Below, piece by piece: positions 45,872 through 59,079 of a DNA stretch of 64,000 bases. Below the pieces are notes generated by a model. The model saw nothing but the letters and a program-made list of their open reading frames with translations, was not told where the DNA came from and did no database searches. Positions within the stretch are counted from its first letter, which is position 1. Each line of letters begins with the position of its first letter. A program made the position numbers and the translations under genes. The stretch is from Pseudomonadota bacterium (GTDB taxonomy: Bacteria; Pseudomonadota; Gammaproteobacteria; Xanthomonadales; Wenzhouxiangellaceae), in contig CP053448.1 of NCBI GenBank assembly GCA_013285445.1, positions 2,649,530-2,713,529 of the forward strand, written 5' to 3'.

Positions 45872-48800
45872 ATGACCGCCACAACCCGTGGGCAGTGGCA
45901 GTTCTGGATCGACCGCGGCGGCACGTTCACCGACATCGTCGCGCGCGCGCCCGACGGTGAAATGCGCTCGGCCAAGCTGCTCTCCGACAGCCCCGAGCAG
46001 TACGAGGACGCGGCCATCGAGGGCATCCGCCGCATGCTCAAGCTCGACGACGGCGAGCCGATGCCGGATGCGTGCATCGAGCACGTGCGCATGGGCACTA
46101 CCGTGGCCACCAACGCGCTGCTCGAGCGCAAGGGCGAGCCCACCGCCCTGATCACCACACGTGGATTTCGCGACGCGCTGTTTATCGGCCACCAAACGCG
46201 TCCGGAGATCTTCGCGCTTGACATTCGCCGCCCCGAGCAGCTCTACGACTGCGTCGTCGAGATCGACGAGCGAATCGATGCCGACGGCAGCGTGATCGTC
46301 GAACCCGACGACGATTCGGTCCGCCGGAAACTCCATGCACTGCGCCAGACGGGCATCAAGGCGCTTGCCGTGGTCTTCGTCCACGGCTACCGCTACACGC
46401 AGCACGAAGCGCGCGTCGGCGCGATCGCCCGCGAGCTCGGCTTCGGCCAGATCAGCCTGTCGCACGAGGCGAGCCCGCTGATCCGATTCATCGGCCGCGG
46501 CGACACCACGGTGGTCGACGCCTACCTGTCGCCGGTGCTCAAGCGCTACGCCGACCGGGTGGCCGGCGAGCTCGGCGAGGTGCGGCTCCAGTTCATGAAG
46601 TCCGACGGCGGACTGACCGAGGCGACCAGATTCGCCGGCAAGGACGCCATCCTGTCGGGCCCGGCCGGCGGCATCGTCGGCTGCGCGCGCACGGCCACGC
46701 TGGCCGGCTTCGAGCGCGTCATCGGCTTCGACATGGGCGGGACCTCGACCGATGTCTCGCACTATGCCGGCGAACTCGAGCGCAGCTTCGAGACCGTCAT
46801 CGCCGGCGTGCGCCTGCGCGTGCCCATGCTCGAAATCCACACCGTGGCCGCAGGTGGCGGCTCGAAGCTGCACTTCGACGGCTCGCGCTACCGCGTCGGC
46901 CCGGATTCGGCCGGCGCCGACCCCGGCCCGGCCAGCTACCGCCGCGGCGGGCCGCTGACGGTGACTGACTGCAACGTCATGCTCGGCAAGCTCCAGCCCG
47001 ACTTCTTCCCGCGCGTGTTCGGACCCGAAGCCAACGAGCCGCTCGATGCCGACGTGGTGCGCGAAAAGTTCGACCAACTGTGCCGTGAGATTCACCAGGC
47101 CACCGGCGACGAGCGCCGGCCGGTCGAGGTCGCTGAAGGCTTTCTCAAAATCGCCGTGGCCAACATGGCCAACGCCATCAAGAAGGTGTCGGTGCGTCGC
47201 GGCCACGATGTCACGCGCTACGCGCTCAACTGCTTCGGAGGCGCCGGCGGCCAGCACGCCTGCCGGGTGGCCGACGAGCTCGGCATCGAGCGCGTGCTCA
47301 TTCACCCCCACGCCGGGGTGCTGTCGGCCTATGGCATGGGACTGGCCGATATCACCGCCATGCGCGAGTTCAGCGTCAACAAGCGGCTCGCCGAGGGACT
47401 GATCGACCCGCTGAAGCAGTCGTTCGAACAAGCCGGCGCCGACGCGCTGCGTGAATTGACCGAGCAGGGGATTGATGACGAGGCCGTGGCCATCCGGCGG
47501 CGCTGCCAGGTGCGCTATGCCGGCACCGACACCACCCTGCTGGTCGACTTCGACGCCGCCGCAACCATGGCCGAAGCCTTCAACCGGGCGCACAAGCAGC
47601 AGTTCGGCTTCACCATGGACGATCGCGAACTGACCGTCGAGGCCGGCGTGGTCGAGGCCATCGGTCGCAGCCAGGCGCTCGGCGACGAACCCGAACTCGC
47701 CGACGGCGATGATTCATCGCCCCAACCGATGGCCCGGGTCGAGACCTTTATGGCCGGGAAACCACGCCCCGACACGCCGGTTTTCGAGCGCGATCAGCTC
47801 CTGCCGGGCCAGCGCATCGACGGCCCGGCCATCGTCATCGAGGCCAACTCCACGGTCGTCGTCGAGCCGGACTGGGCGGCCGAACTCAACCGCCGCGGTC
47901 ATCTCATCGTCAGCCGGGCCGGGCAGGCACAAACCACGATCGATCCCGGCACCCGTGCCGATCCGGTGCTGCTGGAAGTCTTCAACAACCTGTTCATGAG
48001 CATCGCCGAGCACATGGGCGCGACCCTGCAGCAAACCGCCTGGTCGGCCAACATCAAGGAGCGCCTGGACTTCTCCTGCGCGCTGTTCGATGCCGACGGC
48101 GCACTGGTGGCCAACGCCCCGCACGTGCCCGTGCACCTGGGCTCGATGGGCGAGAGCGTGCGCGCCGTCATCGAGACCTTCGGCGACGACATGGCGCCGG
48201 GCGATGCCTGGCTGCTCAACGACCCCTATCGCGGCGGCACTCACCTGCCCGATCTCACCGTGGTCAGCCCCTGCTTCGACGACGACGGCAGGCTTCTATT
48301 CTACACCGCCAGCCGCGCCCATCACGCCGATATCGGCGGCATCACGCCCGGCTCCATGCCGCCGCACAGCAGCCACATCGACCAGGAAGGCGTCCTGATA
48401 TCGCCGATGAAAATCATGGCCGGCGGGCGCATCCGCGAAGACGCGCTGCGCGAGCGCCTGACCGGCGCCGAACACCCCGCGCGCAACATCGACCAGAACT
48501 TCAGCGACCTGCGCGCCCAGCTCGCCGCCAACAACCGCGGCATTCGAGAGCTCGGATCCATGGTCGGACAGTTCGGCCTCGGGGTGGTGCGCGCCTACAT
48601 GGGCCACGTCCAGGACAATGCCGCCGAACAGGTCCGGCGCGTCATCGACCGGCTCGACGACGGGCACTGGCGCAAGGACATGGACAACGGCGCGCGCATC
48701 GAAGTGCGCGTGAGCGTGGATCGCGGGTCACGTCGAGCCAGGATCGACTTCACCGGCACCAGCGAGCAGACCGCCGACAACTTCAACGCCCCGCGTGCCG

Positions 48801-49486
48801 TGACTCGCGCCGCCGTGCTTTACGTGCTCCGCACCCTGGTCGCCGACGACATACCGCTCAACGACGGCTGCCTCGAGCCGATCGACCTGGTCATTCCCGA
48901 GGGCAGCCTGCTTGCCCCGGTCCACCCGGCAGCAGTGGTCGCCGGCAATGTCGAAACCAGCCAGGTCGTCGCCGACGCCCTGTTCGCGGCCATGGGCGTG
49001 CTTGCCAACAGCCAGGGCACCATGAACAACGTGACCTTTGGCAACGAACGCTACCAGCACTACGAGACCCTGTGCGGCGGCGCCGGGGCCGGTGACGGCT
49101 TCGACGGTGCCGACGCAGTGCACGTGCATATGACCAACTCGCGACTGACCGATCCGGAAATCCTCGAGACGCGCTTTCCCGTGCGGCTGCAATCATTCGG
49201 CTTGCGCGACAACTCCGGCGGCAAGGGCAAATGGCGCGGCGGCCACGGCGCGGAGCGCCGTATCCGCTTCCTCGAGCCGATGACCGTGGCGGTGCTGGCC
49301 AACTCACGCGTGATCGCCCCGTCCGGCATCGAAGGCGGTGGCGACGGAGTCACGGGTGAGGCCTGGATCGAGCGCGGCGACGGCAGCACAGACCAGCTGA
49401 CCGGCAGCGACCACGCCGACATGAAAGCTGACGACCTTTTCGTGATTCGCACCCCGGGCGGCGGCGGATTCGGTGGTGATGACTGA
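45872..49486 (+). CDS. 5-oxoprolinase (ATP-hydrolysing), fused HyuA-HyuB type
   Basis: A 1204-residue protein that opens 5-oxoproline (pyroglutamate) to glutamate at the cost of ATP. The N-terminal HyuA part (to about 690) has the ATP-binding motifs [51 protein letters not shown] and [19 protein letters not shown]. The HyuB part has [55 protein letters not shown] and [20 protein letters not shown]. The fusion and the length match OplAH-type 5-oxoprolinases rather than split hydantoinases. GGAGGA precedes ATG 45872 by ten bases. It stands alone; the 247 bases before it show no gene. Confidence 0.92.
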   Translation: MTATTRGQWQFWIDRGGTFTDIVARAPDGEMRSAKLLSDSPEQYEDAAIEGIRRMLKLDDGEPMPDACIEHVRMGTTVATNALLERKGEPTALITTRGFRDALFIGHQTRPEIFALDIRRPEQLYDCVVEIDERIDADGSVIVEPDDDSVRRKLHALRQTGIKALAVVFVHGYRYTQHEARVGAIARELGFGQISLSHEASPLIRFIGRGDTTVVDAYLSPVLKRYADRVAGELGEVRLQFMKSDGGLTEATRFAGKDAILSGPAGGIVGCARTATLAGFERVIGFDMGGTSTDVSHYAGELERSFETVIAGVRLRVPMLEIHTVAAGGGSKLHFDGSRYRVGPDSAGADPGPASYRRGGPLTVTDCNVMLGKLQPDFFPRVFGPEANEPLDADVVREKFDQLCREIHQATGDERRPVEVAEGFLKIAVANMANAIKKVSVRRGHDVTRYALNCFGGAGGQHACRVADELGIERVLIHPHAGVLSAYGMGLADITAMREFSVNKRLAEGLIDPLKQSFEQAGADALRELTEQGIDDEAVAIRRRCQVRYAGTDTTLLVDFDAAATMAEAFNRAHKQQFGFTMDDRELTVEAGVVEAIGRSQALGDEPELADGDDSSPQPMARVETFMAGKPRPDTPVFERDQLLPGQRIDGPAIVIEANSTVVVEPDWAAELNRRGHLIVSRAGQAQTTIDPGTRADPVLLEVFNNLFMSIAEHMGATLQQTAWSANIKERLDFSCALFDADGALVANAPHVPVHLGSMGESVRAVIETFGDDMAPGDAWLLNDPYRGGTHLPDLTVVSPCFDDDGRLLFYTASRAHHADIGGITPGSMPPHSSHIDQEGVLISPMKIMAGGRIREDALRERLTGAEHPARNIDQNFSDLRAQLAANNRGIRELGSMVGQFGLGVVRAYMGHVQDNAAEQVRRVIDRLDDGHWRKDMDNGARIEVRVSVDRGSRRARIDFTGTSEQTADNFNAPRAVTRAAVLYVLRTLVADDIPLNDGCLEPIDLVIPEGSLLAPVHPAAVVAGNVETSQVVADALFAAMGVLANSQGTMNNVTFGNERYQHYETLCGGAGAGDGFDGADAVHVHMTNSRLTDPEILETRFPVRLQSFGLRDNSGGKGKWRGGHGAERRIRFLEPMTVAVLANSRVIAPSGIEGGGDGVTGEAWIERGDGSTDQLTGSDHADMKADDLFVIRTPGGGGFGGDD

Positions 49487-49510
49487 AGCGGGCAGGCGCG
49501 AAAACGCGCG

Positions 49511-49832
49511 TCAACGCTCGCCGCCGGACGGATGCCGATCGCGAACCCATTGCTCGAACTCGCCCCGAGGCATCGGCCGGGCGTAGTGGTAAACCTGCGC
49601 CATCGGGCAGCCCAGGCGCTCAAGGTGGGTGGACTGTAAGGCAGCGTTGGCCTCGCCGAGCAGGGTCTCAGAGTCCGGCCAGTTCGCCAAGGTCAACCAC
49701 TGATCGCTGGGGCAGATCCTGGTTGCGCTGGCCCACCCGCTGAGCAGCGTTGTAGACGAAAACCGAGGCGGCCAGCCCAAGGACGATAATGGCCGACACG
49801 GCAGCCAGCAGATACAGGCGCGCGCGAGTCAG
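49511..49832 (-). pseudogene. Small membrane protein gene with a probable frameshift
   Basis: One frame (49668-49832) encodes a membrane segment and a short tail (ARLYLLAAVSAIIVLGLAAS, then AAQRVGQRNQDLPQRSVVDL and GELAGL) before a stop. The next frame continues with protein-like sequence (ETLLGEANAALQSTHLERLG, MAQVYHYARPMPRGEFEQWV) to a stop at 49511. Joining them through a one-base shift near 49670 gives a protein of about 105 residues. No ATG or GTG is well placed; a CTG at 49830-49832 overlaps the stop of the preceding gene and has GGAG eight bases upstream. The gene is unrecognised, and sequencing error cannot be excluded. Confidence 0.35.
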
Positions 49833-52800
49833 GATCCGGTCTCCAGCGTGACTTGACGAGCGGACTGCAGCACATCTGCAGCCTCGCCGAGACGATCGAT
49901 CAGCGTGGCCGGTTCGATCAGCGACGTCGGGCGCAACCGGCACCACCGATCGCCACCCTGGCGGCGGGCATGGTCGAGTGCCTTGCCGGCCAGCATCACC
50001 GCCTGCTCCCAGTCCAGTGCTGCAGGATGATCGCGAAAGACCGGATATTCCACCAGTCCGAGCGAAGCGGTCGGTGTCGATGCCATTCCGCGCGCGGCGA
50101 TCAATTCGCTGGTGCGGATGGCCGTCAGCAGCCGACTTGCGATACGCGTCGACTCCCTTGCAGGTGTCGGACGCAGAACCAGCAGCAGGGTGTTCTCGCT
50201 CCAGCGCACCAGGTAGTCAGCATTGCGCACCTGTTCGCGGATCAAGGCGACACACTGTCGAAGGGTGTCCTCACAGGCTGCAGCTTGCGATGACGCGTTG
50301 TTGGCATCGGCCTGATCGACGGTCAGCATCATGAAAACGATCGACCGGTCTTCCGCGCCGTCACTCGACAGCTGCCGGTGAAAATGCGATAGATCCGAAG
50401 GCAATTGCGCCGACAGATAGCGACGATTGAACAAGCCGGTGTCCGCATCGGTCATGCTGGCGGTCTCGAGTCGCCGGCTGTAGTCGCGCAGACTGTCGTT
50501 GGCCTGTCGCAGGGCCTCGGTGCGTTCGGTTACGGTCTGCTCAAGCCGCTGACGCTGGCGCTGCAGTTTGCCCAGGCGCCAGTTGAATCCCAGCCAGATC
50601 AAAAGCAACAACGCCAGAAGCAGACCGAACTGGAACGCGCGAGTCTCCCACAGCAGGGGTTCGATGCGGAAACCGAGCTCAGCGGCTCCGTCCGACCAGA
50701 CACCGGCGTTGTTGCTGGCTCGAACCTGCAGGCGATAATCGCCGCCGGGGAGGTTGGTGTAGACAATCTGGCGCTGCATCGGCTGATCGAGCCTTTGCCA
50801 CTGATTGCTGTAGCCGAGCAGGCGAAACTCGGCCAGTATGCTGACGGGATCCTGAAAACTGAGCACGGCGAACTGGAAGGCGAGATCACGTTGCCGGGCA
50901 TCGAGCTGCAGTGTTTGTCCGGGTGACAGGTTTTGCCAGCGACCGGCAACGCGAGCGCGATCGATCCGGATTTCCGGCGGATGGGGATTACGCTCGATAC
51001 GATCCGGCACCAGATGAACAACACCACCGCGGGTTGGCAACCACATTTCACCGCGGTGCATGAAACCCTTGGCGTTGCCGGCACCGTTGCAGCAGTAACC
51101 CTTCTGCGCGCCCGGCACGTCTCCGCGTTCATTGAGCACCATGCGCGCCGGCAGATGGCCAATCGACCCGTCGAGCCATTGATCAACGGCGTCCAGTGAC
51201 AGCTCGTAAATCCCGCGGATGCCGGCAACCCACAGAGTGCCTCGGTCAGCGAACAGCGCAAACGCGCTATTGACCGGCAGCCCGTGCTCGGTACCGAACT
51301 CCTGCCAGTCGCCGGGGCGCCCGATCCAAAGGCGCTCGTCCATGGTGCCAATAACGAGCCTGCCGTCCTCGAGCTCGAGCAATGCGGTCACGTCCTGACC
51401 TTCAGCCGCGCCGGGCACGCGGCGCAGCCCTTCATCAGAGACGTGTCGATAAACGCCGCGGCGGCTGCCTACATACAGCACACCGTCACGCCCCTCGAGC
51501 AGCACACGGGCGTCGTTCCAGCGTTCCTCATCGATGGCCGGCACCGCCTCGAGCGTGCCGTCGTGCAAGCGCCAGACACCGCTGGTCGTTGCCAGCCAGT
51601 AGCTGCCGTCTCGGCGATGCAGGATGCCGTTGATCTGTGACCCGGCCAGGGCTGCGAATTCCGGCCATTGCTCCATGCGCCGCTCAAGGCGATTCCAGAC
51701 AAACAGCCCGGTTCGGGTGCCGACCCATACGCGCTCCGGTTCGGGCAGCAGCGTATAGGCATGGGGGTGTGGCTGATCGCGGCCTCGTGTCAGCTGTTCA
51801 AACCGCCCGTTCCTGAACACCGCCAGGCCGTCCATGGTGCCCGTCCAGATGTTGCCCTGATCATCGCGCGCGACCGACCAGACCAGGCTGCTATGCAGCC
51901 CTTCCGGACGATCATAGCGAAACACCCATCCATTCCACAGACGGGCCAGGCCATCCCAGCGCGAGCCCAGCCACAGGTTGCCTTCATGGTCTTCGAGCAT
52001 CGCCAAAACGTTCTTGTGCGCAAAGGGCGCCCGATCGGAAACAACCTCCACGATCCGGCCGTCACGCACGCGGTAGAAGTTGGCAACGGTGGCCAGCCAC
52101 AGGTTGTCGTCACGGTCGACATAGGCCGCTTCGATCACGCGATCGTTGTTCATTCCCGACAGCTCGAAGCGCGACCACTTGCCCTGCTCGAGCGTCAGCA
52201 GTCCACGCGTGCTGGTCGCCAGCACGCGGCCGTCGTAGCGGAAAAACCCGGTCACCAGCGCCGATGACAGTGACTCTGACAGAGGCTGGCGCTGCCATTG
52301 CCCGGCGCGCTGCTCATAGACCTCGCCGTAACCGCCCGCCAACAGCCGTTGACCATCATTGAACACCGACCTGAGGCTGGCTTGCGGATCATCCGACCGC
52401 CGAACGAGCTGTTCGCCGTCAAACCTCAGCAGACCGGCATCGGATGCTACGAACAGCTGTCCGACATGGTCCTCGGCAAAACCGAATACGTCAATTGTCT
52501 CTCCGGATTTCCGCTCGATGCGCTGAAACCCGGCGCCATCAAAGAGCGCCACGCCTTTGTAGGTGCCGATCCAGAGACGCTGCTGGCGATCAAAAAACAA
52601 TGCCTGCACGAGCATGCCCGGCAGCGCTGGCGTATTGCCCGGGTTGAACGTCGTGAAGCGGACCCCGTCAAACCGGGCCACGCCTGCCTGTGTGGCGGCC
52701 CAGATATAGCCATCAGGACCCTGGGCGAGCGCTGCTACGGTAATCTGGGCCAGTCCTTCCTCGATACTCCAGACATCTTTCACGTACTGGTGAAAGGCCT

Positions 52801-52921
52801 TGTCCGGCGTCAGGGCCTGCACGGTCGCGCCACCCAGCCATTGCGGCATCGGCGCCAGGCCAATGACCACAACGACTATTCGAATCCAGATCGACAAGCA
52901 CCGACCTCCGGTATCCGGCAA
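49829..52921 (-). CDS. Propeller-type periplasmic sensor with a degenerate GGDEF domain
   Basis: 1030 residues. An N-terminal hydrophobic signal segment precedes a long two-bladed beta-propeller built of regulator-propeller repeats ([60 protein letters not shown]) and a Y_Y_Y-type domain ([20 protein letters not shown]). One membrane helix near residues 755-778 ([20 protein letters not shown]), a coiled coil and a GGDEF-like domain ([20 protein letters not shown]) follow. The signature that should read GG(D/E)EF is replaced by WSENT, and the metal-binding FKxxND region is not recognisable. Diguanylate cyclase activity is therefore unlikely. It may bind c-di-GMP or signal by interaction. Confidence 0.85.
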   Translation of the reverse strand: MPDTGGRCLSIWIRIVVVVIGLAPMPQWLGGATVQALTPDKAFHQYVKDVWSIEEGLAQITVAALAQGPDGYIWAATQAGVARFDGVRFTTFNPGNTPALPGMLVQALFFDRQQRLWIGTYKGVALFDGAGFQRIERKSGETIDVFGFAEDHVGQLFVASDAGLLRFDGEQLVRRSDDPQASLRSVFNDGQRLLAGGYGEVYEQRAGQWQRQPLSESLSSALVTGFFRYDGRVLATSTRGLLTLEQGKWSRFELSGMNNDRVIEAAYVDRDDNLWLATVANFYRVRDGRIVEVVSDRAPFAHKNVLAMLEDHEGNLWLGSRWDGLARLWNGWVFRYDRPEGLHSSLVWSVARDDQGNIWTGTMDGLAVFRNGRFEQLTRGRDQPHPHAYTLLPEPERVWVGTRTGLFVWNRLERRMEQWPEFAALAGSQINGILHRRDGSYWLATTSGVWRLHDGTLEAVPAIDEERWNDARVLLEGRDGVLYVGSRRGVYRHVSDEGLRRVPGAAEGQDVTALLELEDGRLVIGTMDERLWIGRPGDWQEFGTEHGLPVNSAFALFADRGTLWVAGIRGIYELSLDAVDQWLDGSIGHLPARMVLNERGDVPGAQKGYCCNGAGNAKGFMHRGEMWLPTRGGVVHLVPDRIERNPHPPEIRIDRARVAGRWQNLSPGQTLQLDARQRDLAFQFAVLSFQDPVSILAEFRLLGYSNQWQRLDQPMQRQIVYTNLPGGDYRLQVRASNNAGVWSDGAAELGFRIEPLLWETRAFQFGLLLALLLLIWLGFNWRLGKLQRQRQRLEQTVTERTEALRQANDSLRDYSRRLETASMTDADTGLFNRRYLSAQLPSDLSHFHRQLSSDGAEDRSIVFMMLTVDQADANNASSQAAACEDTLRQCVALIREQVRNADYLVRWSENTLLLVLRPTPARESTRIASRLLTAIRTSELIAARGMASTPTASLGLVEYPVFRDHPAALDWEQAVMLAGKALDHARRQGGDRWCRLRPTSLIEPATLIDRLGEAADVLQSARQVTLETGS

Positions 52922-53002
52922 AGCCGCACTCCCCCGATCAACCCTCCGGTATAACCATACCCCAGCTTTGTGCAGCAGCCAACCGGCCGACTGTCATCGT
53001 TT

Positions 53003-53947
53003 TCAGTCAGACAGCGCGTTTTCCAGCGCCGGAACGATCTCGAACAGGTCACCGACCAGACCCAGATCGGCGACCTCGAAGATCGGCGCTTCCGGATCCT
53101 TGTTGATGGCCACGATGGTGCCGGCATCCTTGATGCCGGTCAGATGCTGGATGGCGCCGGAGATGCCAATCGCAAAGTACAGGTCCGGAGCGATGATCTT
53201 GCCGGTCTGACCGACCTGCAACTCGTTGGGTACATAGCCGGCATCGACCGCGGCACGCGAGGCACCCACGGCCGCGCCCAGCGTTTTGGCCAGCGAGTAG
53301 ATGATCTCGAAGCCCTCGCTCGACCCCATCGCGCGCCCGCCAGAGACCACGATCGGGGCGCTGGCCAGATCCGGGCCCTCGCCGTCACCGCCCTCAAGCT
53401 TCAGAAACCGGGTATGGCCCGGATTGCCGGTCTGTGACTGACGCGAAACGATATCGGCCGACCCGCCCTCGCCGGCGGCGGCAAAGGAGGCGGTACGAAT
53501 GGTCGCGACCACCGGGCCGTCACCGTTCACCCGGACCGTAACAATGGCGTTCCCGGCATAGATCGGACGCTTGAAGGTACGCTCGTCGATCACCTCCTGG
53601 ATATCGGAAACCTGGTTGACCCCGATCAGCGCCGCGGCCCGCGGCAACAGGTCCTTGCCGAAGGTGGTCGACGGCGCCAGCAGGTGCGTGTAGTCGCCGG
53701 CCAGGGCCTTGATTTCCGGCGCCAGGCGTGCGGCCAGCGGCCGCTCAAAGTCCGCATCGGCAATCGCCAGCACCCGGGTCACGCCCTCGAGCCGGGCGGT
53801 CTGTCCGGCTACCGCGTCGGGGTCTTTGGCAAAGACCGCCACATCGATGCTGTCGATGCCGAAACCCCGGGCGCCCGTGACCGTCTTGGCGGTGGCTGCG
53901 TTGAGGGTCTCTCCGTCATGCTCGGCAATGATCAGGATTCTCGACAT
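53003..53947 (-). CDS. etfA: Electron transfer flavoprotein, alpha subunit
   Basis: EtfA binds FAD and, with EtfB, passes electrons from acyl-CoA and other dehydrogenases to the ETF-quinone oxidoreductase. The 314-residue protein has the N-terminal domain ([20 protein letters not shown]) and the C-terminal FAD domain with [60 protein letters not shown] and [19 protein letters not shown]. The start codon overlaps the etfB stop by one base. The motifs are complete. Confidence 0.97.
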   Translation of the reverse strand: MSRILIIAEHDGETLNAATAKTVTGARGFGIDSIDVAVFAKDPDAVAGQTARLEGVTRVLAIADADFERPLAARLAPEIKALAGDYTHLLAPSTTFGKDLLPRAAALIGVNQVSDIQEVIDERTFKRPIYAGNAIVTVRVNGDGPVVATIRTASFAAAGEGGSADIVSRQSQTGNPGHTRFLKLEGGDGEGPDLASAPIVVSGGRAMGSSEGFEIIYSLAKTLGAAVGASRAAVDAGYVPNELQVGQTGKIIAPDLYFAIGISGAIQHLTGIKDAGTIVAINKDPEAPIFEVADLGLVGDLFEIVPALENALSD

Positions 53948-54693
53948 TACAACAGTCCCTTGTTCTTGAGTTCAGCCACCAGCTCGTCGACGTTCTCGAC
54001 CTTCTTGCCGCCACCGCGCTGCGGCGGCGGCTCGAAGCGAGTGCTTTCGATATCGGCCACACGCTCGACGCCGAGTTCATCAAGCGAGAACGTATCGAGC
54101 GGCTTCCGCTTGGCCTTCATGATCTCCGGCAGCTTCACGAAGCGCGGCTCGTTGAGACGTAGGTCGGAGGTCATGACCGCCGGCAGGTCGACTTCAATCC
54201 ACTCCAGCCCGGCATCCACCTCGCGCGCGACCGCAGCCTTGCCGTCGGCCAGCTCGACTTTCGAGACGAAGGTCGCCTGCGGCCGGTCCCAGAGCGCGGC
54301 CAGCATCTGACCGGTCTGGTTGTTGTCATCGTCGATGGCCTGCTTGCCCAGAAAGACGATACCGGGTTGTTCGCGTTCAACCAGTTTCAGAAACGCACGC
54401 GCTGCCGTCAACGGCGAAACAGCCTGATTGCTCGATACCTGGATGGCGCGGTCTGCGCCCATCGCCAGTCCGGTGCGAAGTTGCTGCTGCACTTCGTCCG
54501 GCCCGATCGAGGCGACGATGACTTCCTCGGCATTTCCGGCCTCCTTGATGCGCAGCGCCTCTTCAAGCGCGATCTCATCGAATGGGTTGATCGACATCTT
54601 CACGCCCTCGGTTTCGACGCCCGAGCCGTCGGACTTCACGCGAACGCGCACGTTGTAGTCCACCACCCGCTTGAGGGTGACCAGAATCTTCAT
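53947..54693 (-). CDS. etfB: Electron transfer flavoprotein, beta subunit
   Basis: The 248-residue beta subunit carries the AMP site and the recognition loop for partner dehydrogenases. It has MKILVTLKRVVDYNVRVRVK, MSINPFDEIALEEALRIKEA, IVFLGKQAIDDDNNQTGQML and the ETF beta signature VDLPAVMTSDLRLNEPRFVK. ATG 54693 begins the usual MKILV start; ATG 54699 two codons upstream is possible and has AGGA close by. It is the first gene of the etfBA pair. A TAGAAT on the minus strand (54732-54737) may be the -10. Confidence 0.96.
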   Translation of the reverse strand: MKILVTLKRVVDYNVRVRVKSDGSGVETEGVKMSINPFDEIALEEALRIKEAGNAEEVIVASIGPDEVQQQLRTGLAMGADRAIQVSSNQAVSPLTAARAFLKLVEREQPGIVFLGKQAIDDDNNQTGQMLAALWDRPQATFVSKVELADGKAAVAREVDAGLEWIEVDLPAVMTSDLRLNEPRFVKLPEIMKAKRKPLDTFSLDELGVERVADIESTRFEPPPQRGGGKKVENVDELVAELKNKGLL

Positions 54694-54989
54694 CGCCATT
54701 GTCCTGAAACAGATGTGCCGTTGAGCGTACTATTCTAGCCCGAACATCCCATGGAATTGCGCGCACCCTCACTTGTCGCCTGGCCGCCCGCAGATTTGTC
54801 CCCCTTGGCCGTGCTGCCGGCCGCTGCGCGTCATCGAGAAATCCCTTTCCTGAACAATATACTGCGTGCTGATCACGGGATTCCGCGTACGCTTCAGGCA
54901 ATCGGCGCCGATTGACGCCTTGACTGCCGGCGGCAACAGGCAATGCGTTAGAATTCATGAATCGGAGATGCGGCTATATCGAGGAGGAC

Positions 54990-55499
54990 ATGGCACAGTC
55001 TGCGTGGAGAGCGGTGTACTGCAAGGCGCGGGAAGAGCGTCGCGCCGAGGCGCATCTGGAAAACCAGGGATTCGAGGTTTTTCTGCCGCGCGTGCGCACC
55101 CGATGGCGCCGGCACGGGCATTCAAGCGTGCGCGTCGAGCCGATGTTTCCGCGCTATCTGTTTGTTTCACTGGCCGCGTTCGAAGACGACTGGAGCACCA
55201 TTCGCTCGACCCGTGGCGTCATCGGACTGGTGCGTTTCGGCGACCAGTTTCCCGTTGTGCCCAATGATTTCGTGGCAGCACTCCGGGATAAACACGCCAC
55301 CGCCGGGGCTGTCGACATCACCGGCGTCCAGGAGATGAAGCCTGATGATCCCGTCGAGATCACTGACGGCGCGCTGGCCGGGATGAGAGCTGTTTTTCGT
55401 GCCAGCAGCGGCAAGGAGCGGGTCATCGTGCTGATGAGTCTGCTCAATCGGGAAAAGGAGATCGAAGTGCCCCGAGACTGCGTGCGAAAAGTCGTCTGA
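54990..55499 (+). CDS. rfaH: Transcription antitermination factor RfaH
   Basis: RfaH is a NusG paralogue that binds RNA polymerase at ops sites and lets it read through long envelope or secretion operons. The 169-residue protein has the N-terminal NGN domain (WRAVYCKAREERRAEAHLEN, GFEVFLPRVRT, EPMFPRYLFV, RSTRGVIGLVRFGDQFPVVP) and a C-terminal KOW-type domain (PVEITDGALAGMRAVFRASS). The spacing and motifs fit RfaH better than NusG. GAGGAGG lies directly before ATG 54990. No ops-controlled operon is visible in the window. glmS starts five bases after its stop. Confidence 0.92.
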   Translation: MAQSAWRAVYCKAREERRAEAHLENQGFEVFLPRVRTRWRRHGHSSVRVEPMFPRYLFVSLAAFEDDWSTIRSTRGVIGLVRFGDQFPVVPNDFVAALRDKHATAGAVDITGVQEMKPDDPVEITDGALAGMRAVFRASSGKERVIVLMSLLNREKEIEVPRDCVRKVV

Positions 55500-55504
55500 C
55501 GGTC

Positions 55505-57337
<1,833 letters not shown>

Positions 57338-57364
57338 TCCCCCGGCAACAGGAGCGACGCCAGC

Positions 57365-58258
57365 ATGAACGATTCCGGCATCCACCTGGAAACGCTGGTT
57401 CGCCAGGCAGCAGAGCGCATGGAAGCGGCCGGCCTGGTCTTCGGCCACGGCACCGACAATGCCTTTGATGAGGCCTGCTGGATGGCCTCGGTGGCGCTCA
57501 AGCTGGCACCGGACTTCGACCCCGGGCAGTTTTCCCGGCCGGTCACCGGACCGGAGCTTAGCCACTTTCACCAGCTGCTCGACGCGCGCGTCACCAGCCG
57601 CAAGCCACTGGCCTATCTGACCCATGAAGCCTGGTTTGCCGGCCTGTCCTTCGCCGTCAATGATTCGGTGCTGATACCACGCTCACCGCTGGCCGAACTG
57701 ATTGTGGACGGATTTCGCCCATGGCTGGATCCGGCCGGTATGCGACGGGCCCTGGATATCGGCACGGGCAGCGGCTGTCTGGCAGTTGCACTGGCCCACT
57801 ACTGGCCGCAGGTCACCGTCGACGCGGTCGATATCAGCACCGATGCGCTTGCTGTCGCTGAACGCAATATCCGCCGGCATGGCCTGGGCAAGCGCGTCCG
57901 GGCCGTTCACTCGGACCTGTTCAGGGCGCTCCCCGGGCAACGCTACGATCTCATCCTGGCCAATCCGCCTTACGTACCGCAGGCGTCGATGGCTACGCTG
58001 GCCCCGGAGTTTCGCTGGGAGCCGTCGATCGCCCTGGCCGCCGGCGACGATGGCCTCGACCTGGTCCGTCGCATTCTTGCCGAGGCAGCGGAGCATCTCG
58101 CCGAGACCGGCATTCTGGTCTGCGAAGTGGGGGAGGCGGCCGAAGCCGTCGACCGCATGCTCGCTGCCCATGAACTGACCTGGCTGGAGTTTGAGCACGG
58201 CGGCGACGGCGTGTTCATGCTCGACCGGAACACGCTCGACAAGCTGCAGTCATATTAA
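57365..58258 (+). CDS. prmB: Ribosomal protein L3 N5-glutamine methyltransferase
   Basis: PrmB methylates a glutamine of ribosomal protein L3 during 50S assembly. The 297-residue protein has the substrate-domain segment KPLAYLTHEAWFAGLSFAVN, then VLIPRSPLAELIVDGFRPW, the SAM motif LDIGTGSGCLAVALAHYWPQ, DAVDIST and the catalytic LANPPYV followed by EPSIALAAGDDGLDLVRRIL. The RSPLAELI segment and length separate it from PrmC. It starts 27 bases after glmS and is probably in the same transcript. Confidence 0.95.
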   Translation: MNDSGIHLETLVRQAAERMEAAGLVFGHGTDNAFDEACWMASVALKLAPDFDPGQFSRPVTGPELSHFHQLLDARVTSRKPLAYLTHEAWFAGLSFAVNDSVLIPRSPLAELIVDGFRPWLDPAGMRRALDIGTGSGCLAVALAHYWPQVTVDAVDISTDALAVAERNIRRHGLGKRVRAVHSDLFRALPGQRYDLILANPPYVPQASMATLAPEFRWEPSIALAAGDDGLDLVRRILAEAAEHLAETGILVCEVGEAAEAVDRMLAAHELTWLEFEHGGDGVFMLDRNTLDKLQSY

Positions 58259-58400
58259 GCCGGCAGCAATGCAGATCGCATTCAGCCGTGCTGGGCGCCC
58301 CGGCACCAGGGCAGCGAAAGGCGGCTTTAGTGGAGACTGCAGCAAATCTTGCTCACGCCGCCTGCCGGATGGACAGCACTGCATCAACGCCGCATGGACG

Positions 58401-58406
58401 TATAAT
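58401..58406 (+). promoter_or_regulatory. -10 element of the SCO gene promoter, leaderless arrangement
   Basis: A perfect TATAAT stands six bases before ATG 58413, so transcription should begin at or near the start codon. The -35 region is weak and there is no Shine-Dalgarno sequence. Confidence 0.45.
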
Positions 58407-58412
58407 GTCGCC

Positions 58413-59054
58413 ATGATCAATGCCCCAGCCCACCACCGCATTCACGGTCGAGTCCTGATGCTGCTGGCCGTGATGATTCTGGCTATCGCCGCCGGAATCG
58501 CCGTCTCGTCGGTCCTGATGGACCGCACCCGGGAATTCCTGGCCTTTCAACCATTTCCAGAGGCGCGTGAGCTGAGCGCGTTCGAACTGACAACAGCCGA
58601 CGGCACCGGATTCGTGCCGGACGACCTGCTGGGTGAATGGTCGCTGCTGTTTTTCGGCTTCACCAACTGCCCCGACATCTGCCCGGATACTCTGGCCCTG
58701 CTGGCTGAAATCCGCCGGGATCTCGACACCATGGGACTTGAAAAACCGCCCGGCGTAATTTTCGTGTCAGTCGACCCCGAACGCGACCAGGGCGATACAC
58801 TGAAAGACTACGTCAGCTGGTTTCACCCGGATTTTGTTGGCGTGACCGGCACCAAGGAAGCGCTCGAGCAGTTCACACGCAGCCTCGGCGCAGTCTACTT
58901 TCTCGGCGAGCCGGACCCGGACAGCGGCTACTACAGCGTCGATCACTCCGCCTCGGTGATGGTCATCGATCCTCGCGGCCGTCTGCGGGGGCGCTTCCCC
59001 CCGCCGCTGGACAAGGATCGGCTTGCGGCCGATCTGTTTTCGCTGGCGCGGTGA
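58413..59054 (+). CDS. SCO1/SenC-family copper chaperone
   Basis: A 213-residue protein with one N-terminal membrane anchor (VLMLLAVMILAIAAGIAVSS) and a periplasmic thioredoxin-like domain. Copper ligands are in place: the CxxxC pair in TNCPDICPDTLALLAEI and the distal His in VDHSASVMVIDPRG. SCO proteins deliver copper to the CuA site of cytochrome c oxidase or act in thiol redox control. ATG 58413 is chosen because it precedes the anchor and a TATAAT lies just before it. No oxidase genes are nearby. Confidence 0.93.
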   Translation: MINAPAHHRIHGRVLMLLAVMILAIAAGIAVSSVLMDRTREFLAFQPFPEARELSAFELTTADGTGFVPDDLLGEWSLLFFGFTNCPDICPDTLALLAEIRRDLDTMGLEKPPGVIFVSVDPERDQGDTLKDYVSWFHPDFVGVTGTKEALEQFTRSLGAVYFLGEPDPDSGYYSVDHSASVMVIDPRGRLRGRFPPPLDKDRLAADLFSLAR

Positions 59055-59079
59055 CTCGCTGCATCCGGAACCATCACGC

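Noticed and set aside
45800..47593. 597-codon minus-strand frame opposite 5-oxoprolinase
   Set aside because: Antisense shadow: the plus strand carries a complete enzyme with all motifs, while this frame is repetitive Val/Gly/Ala/His sequence.
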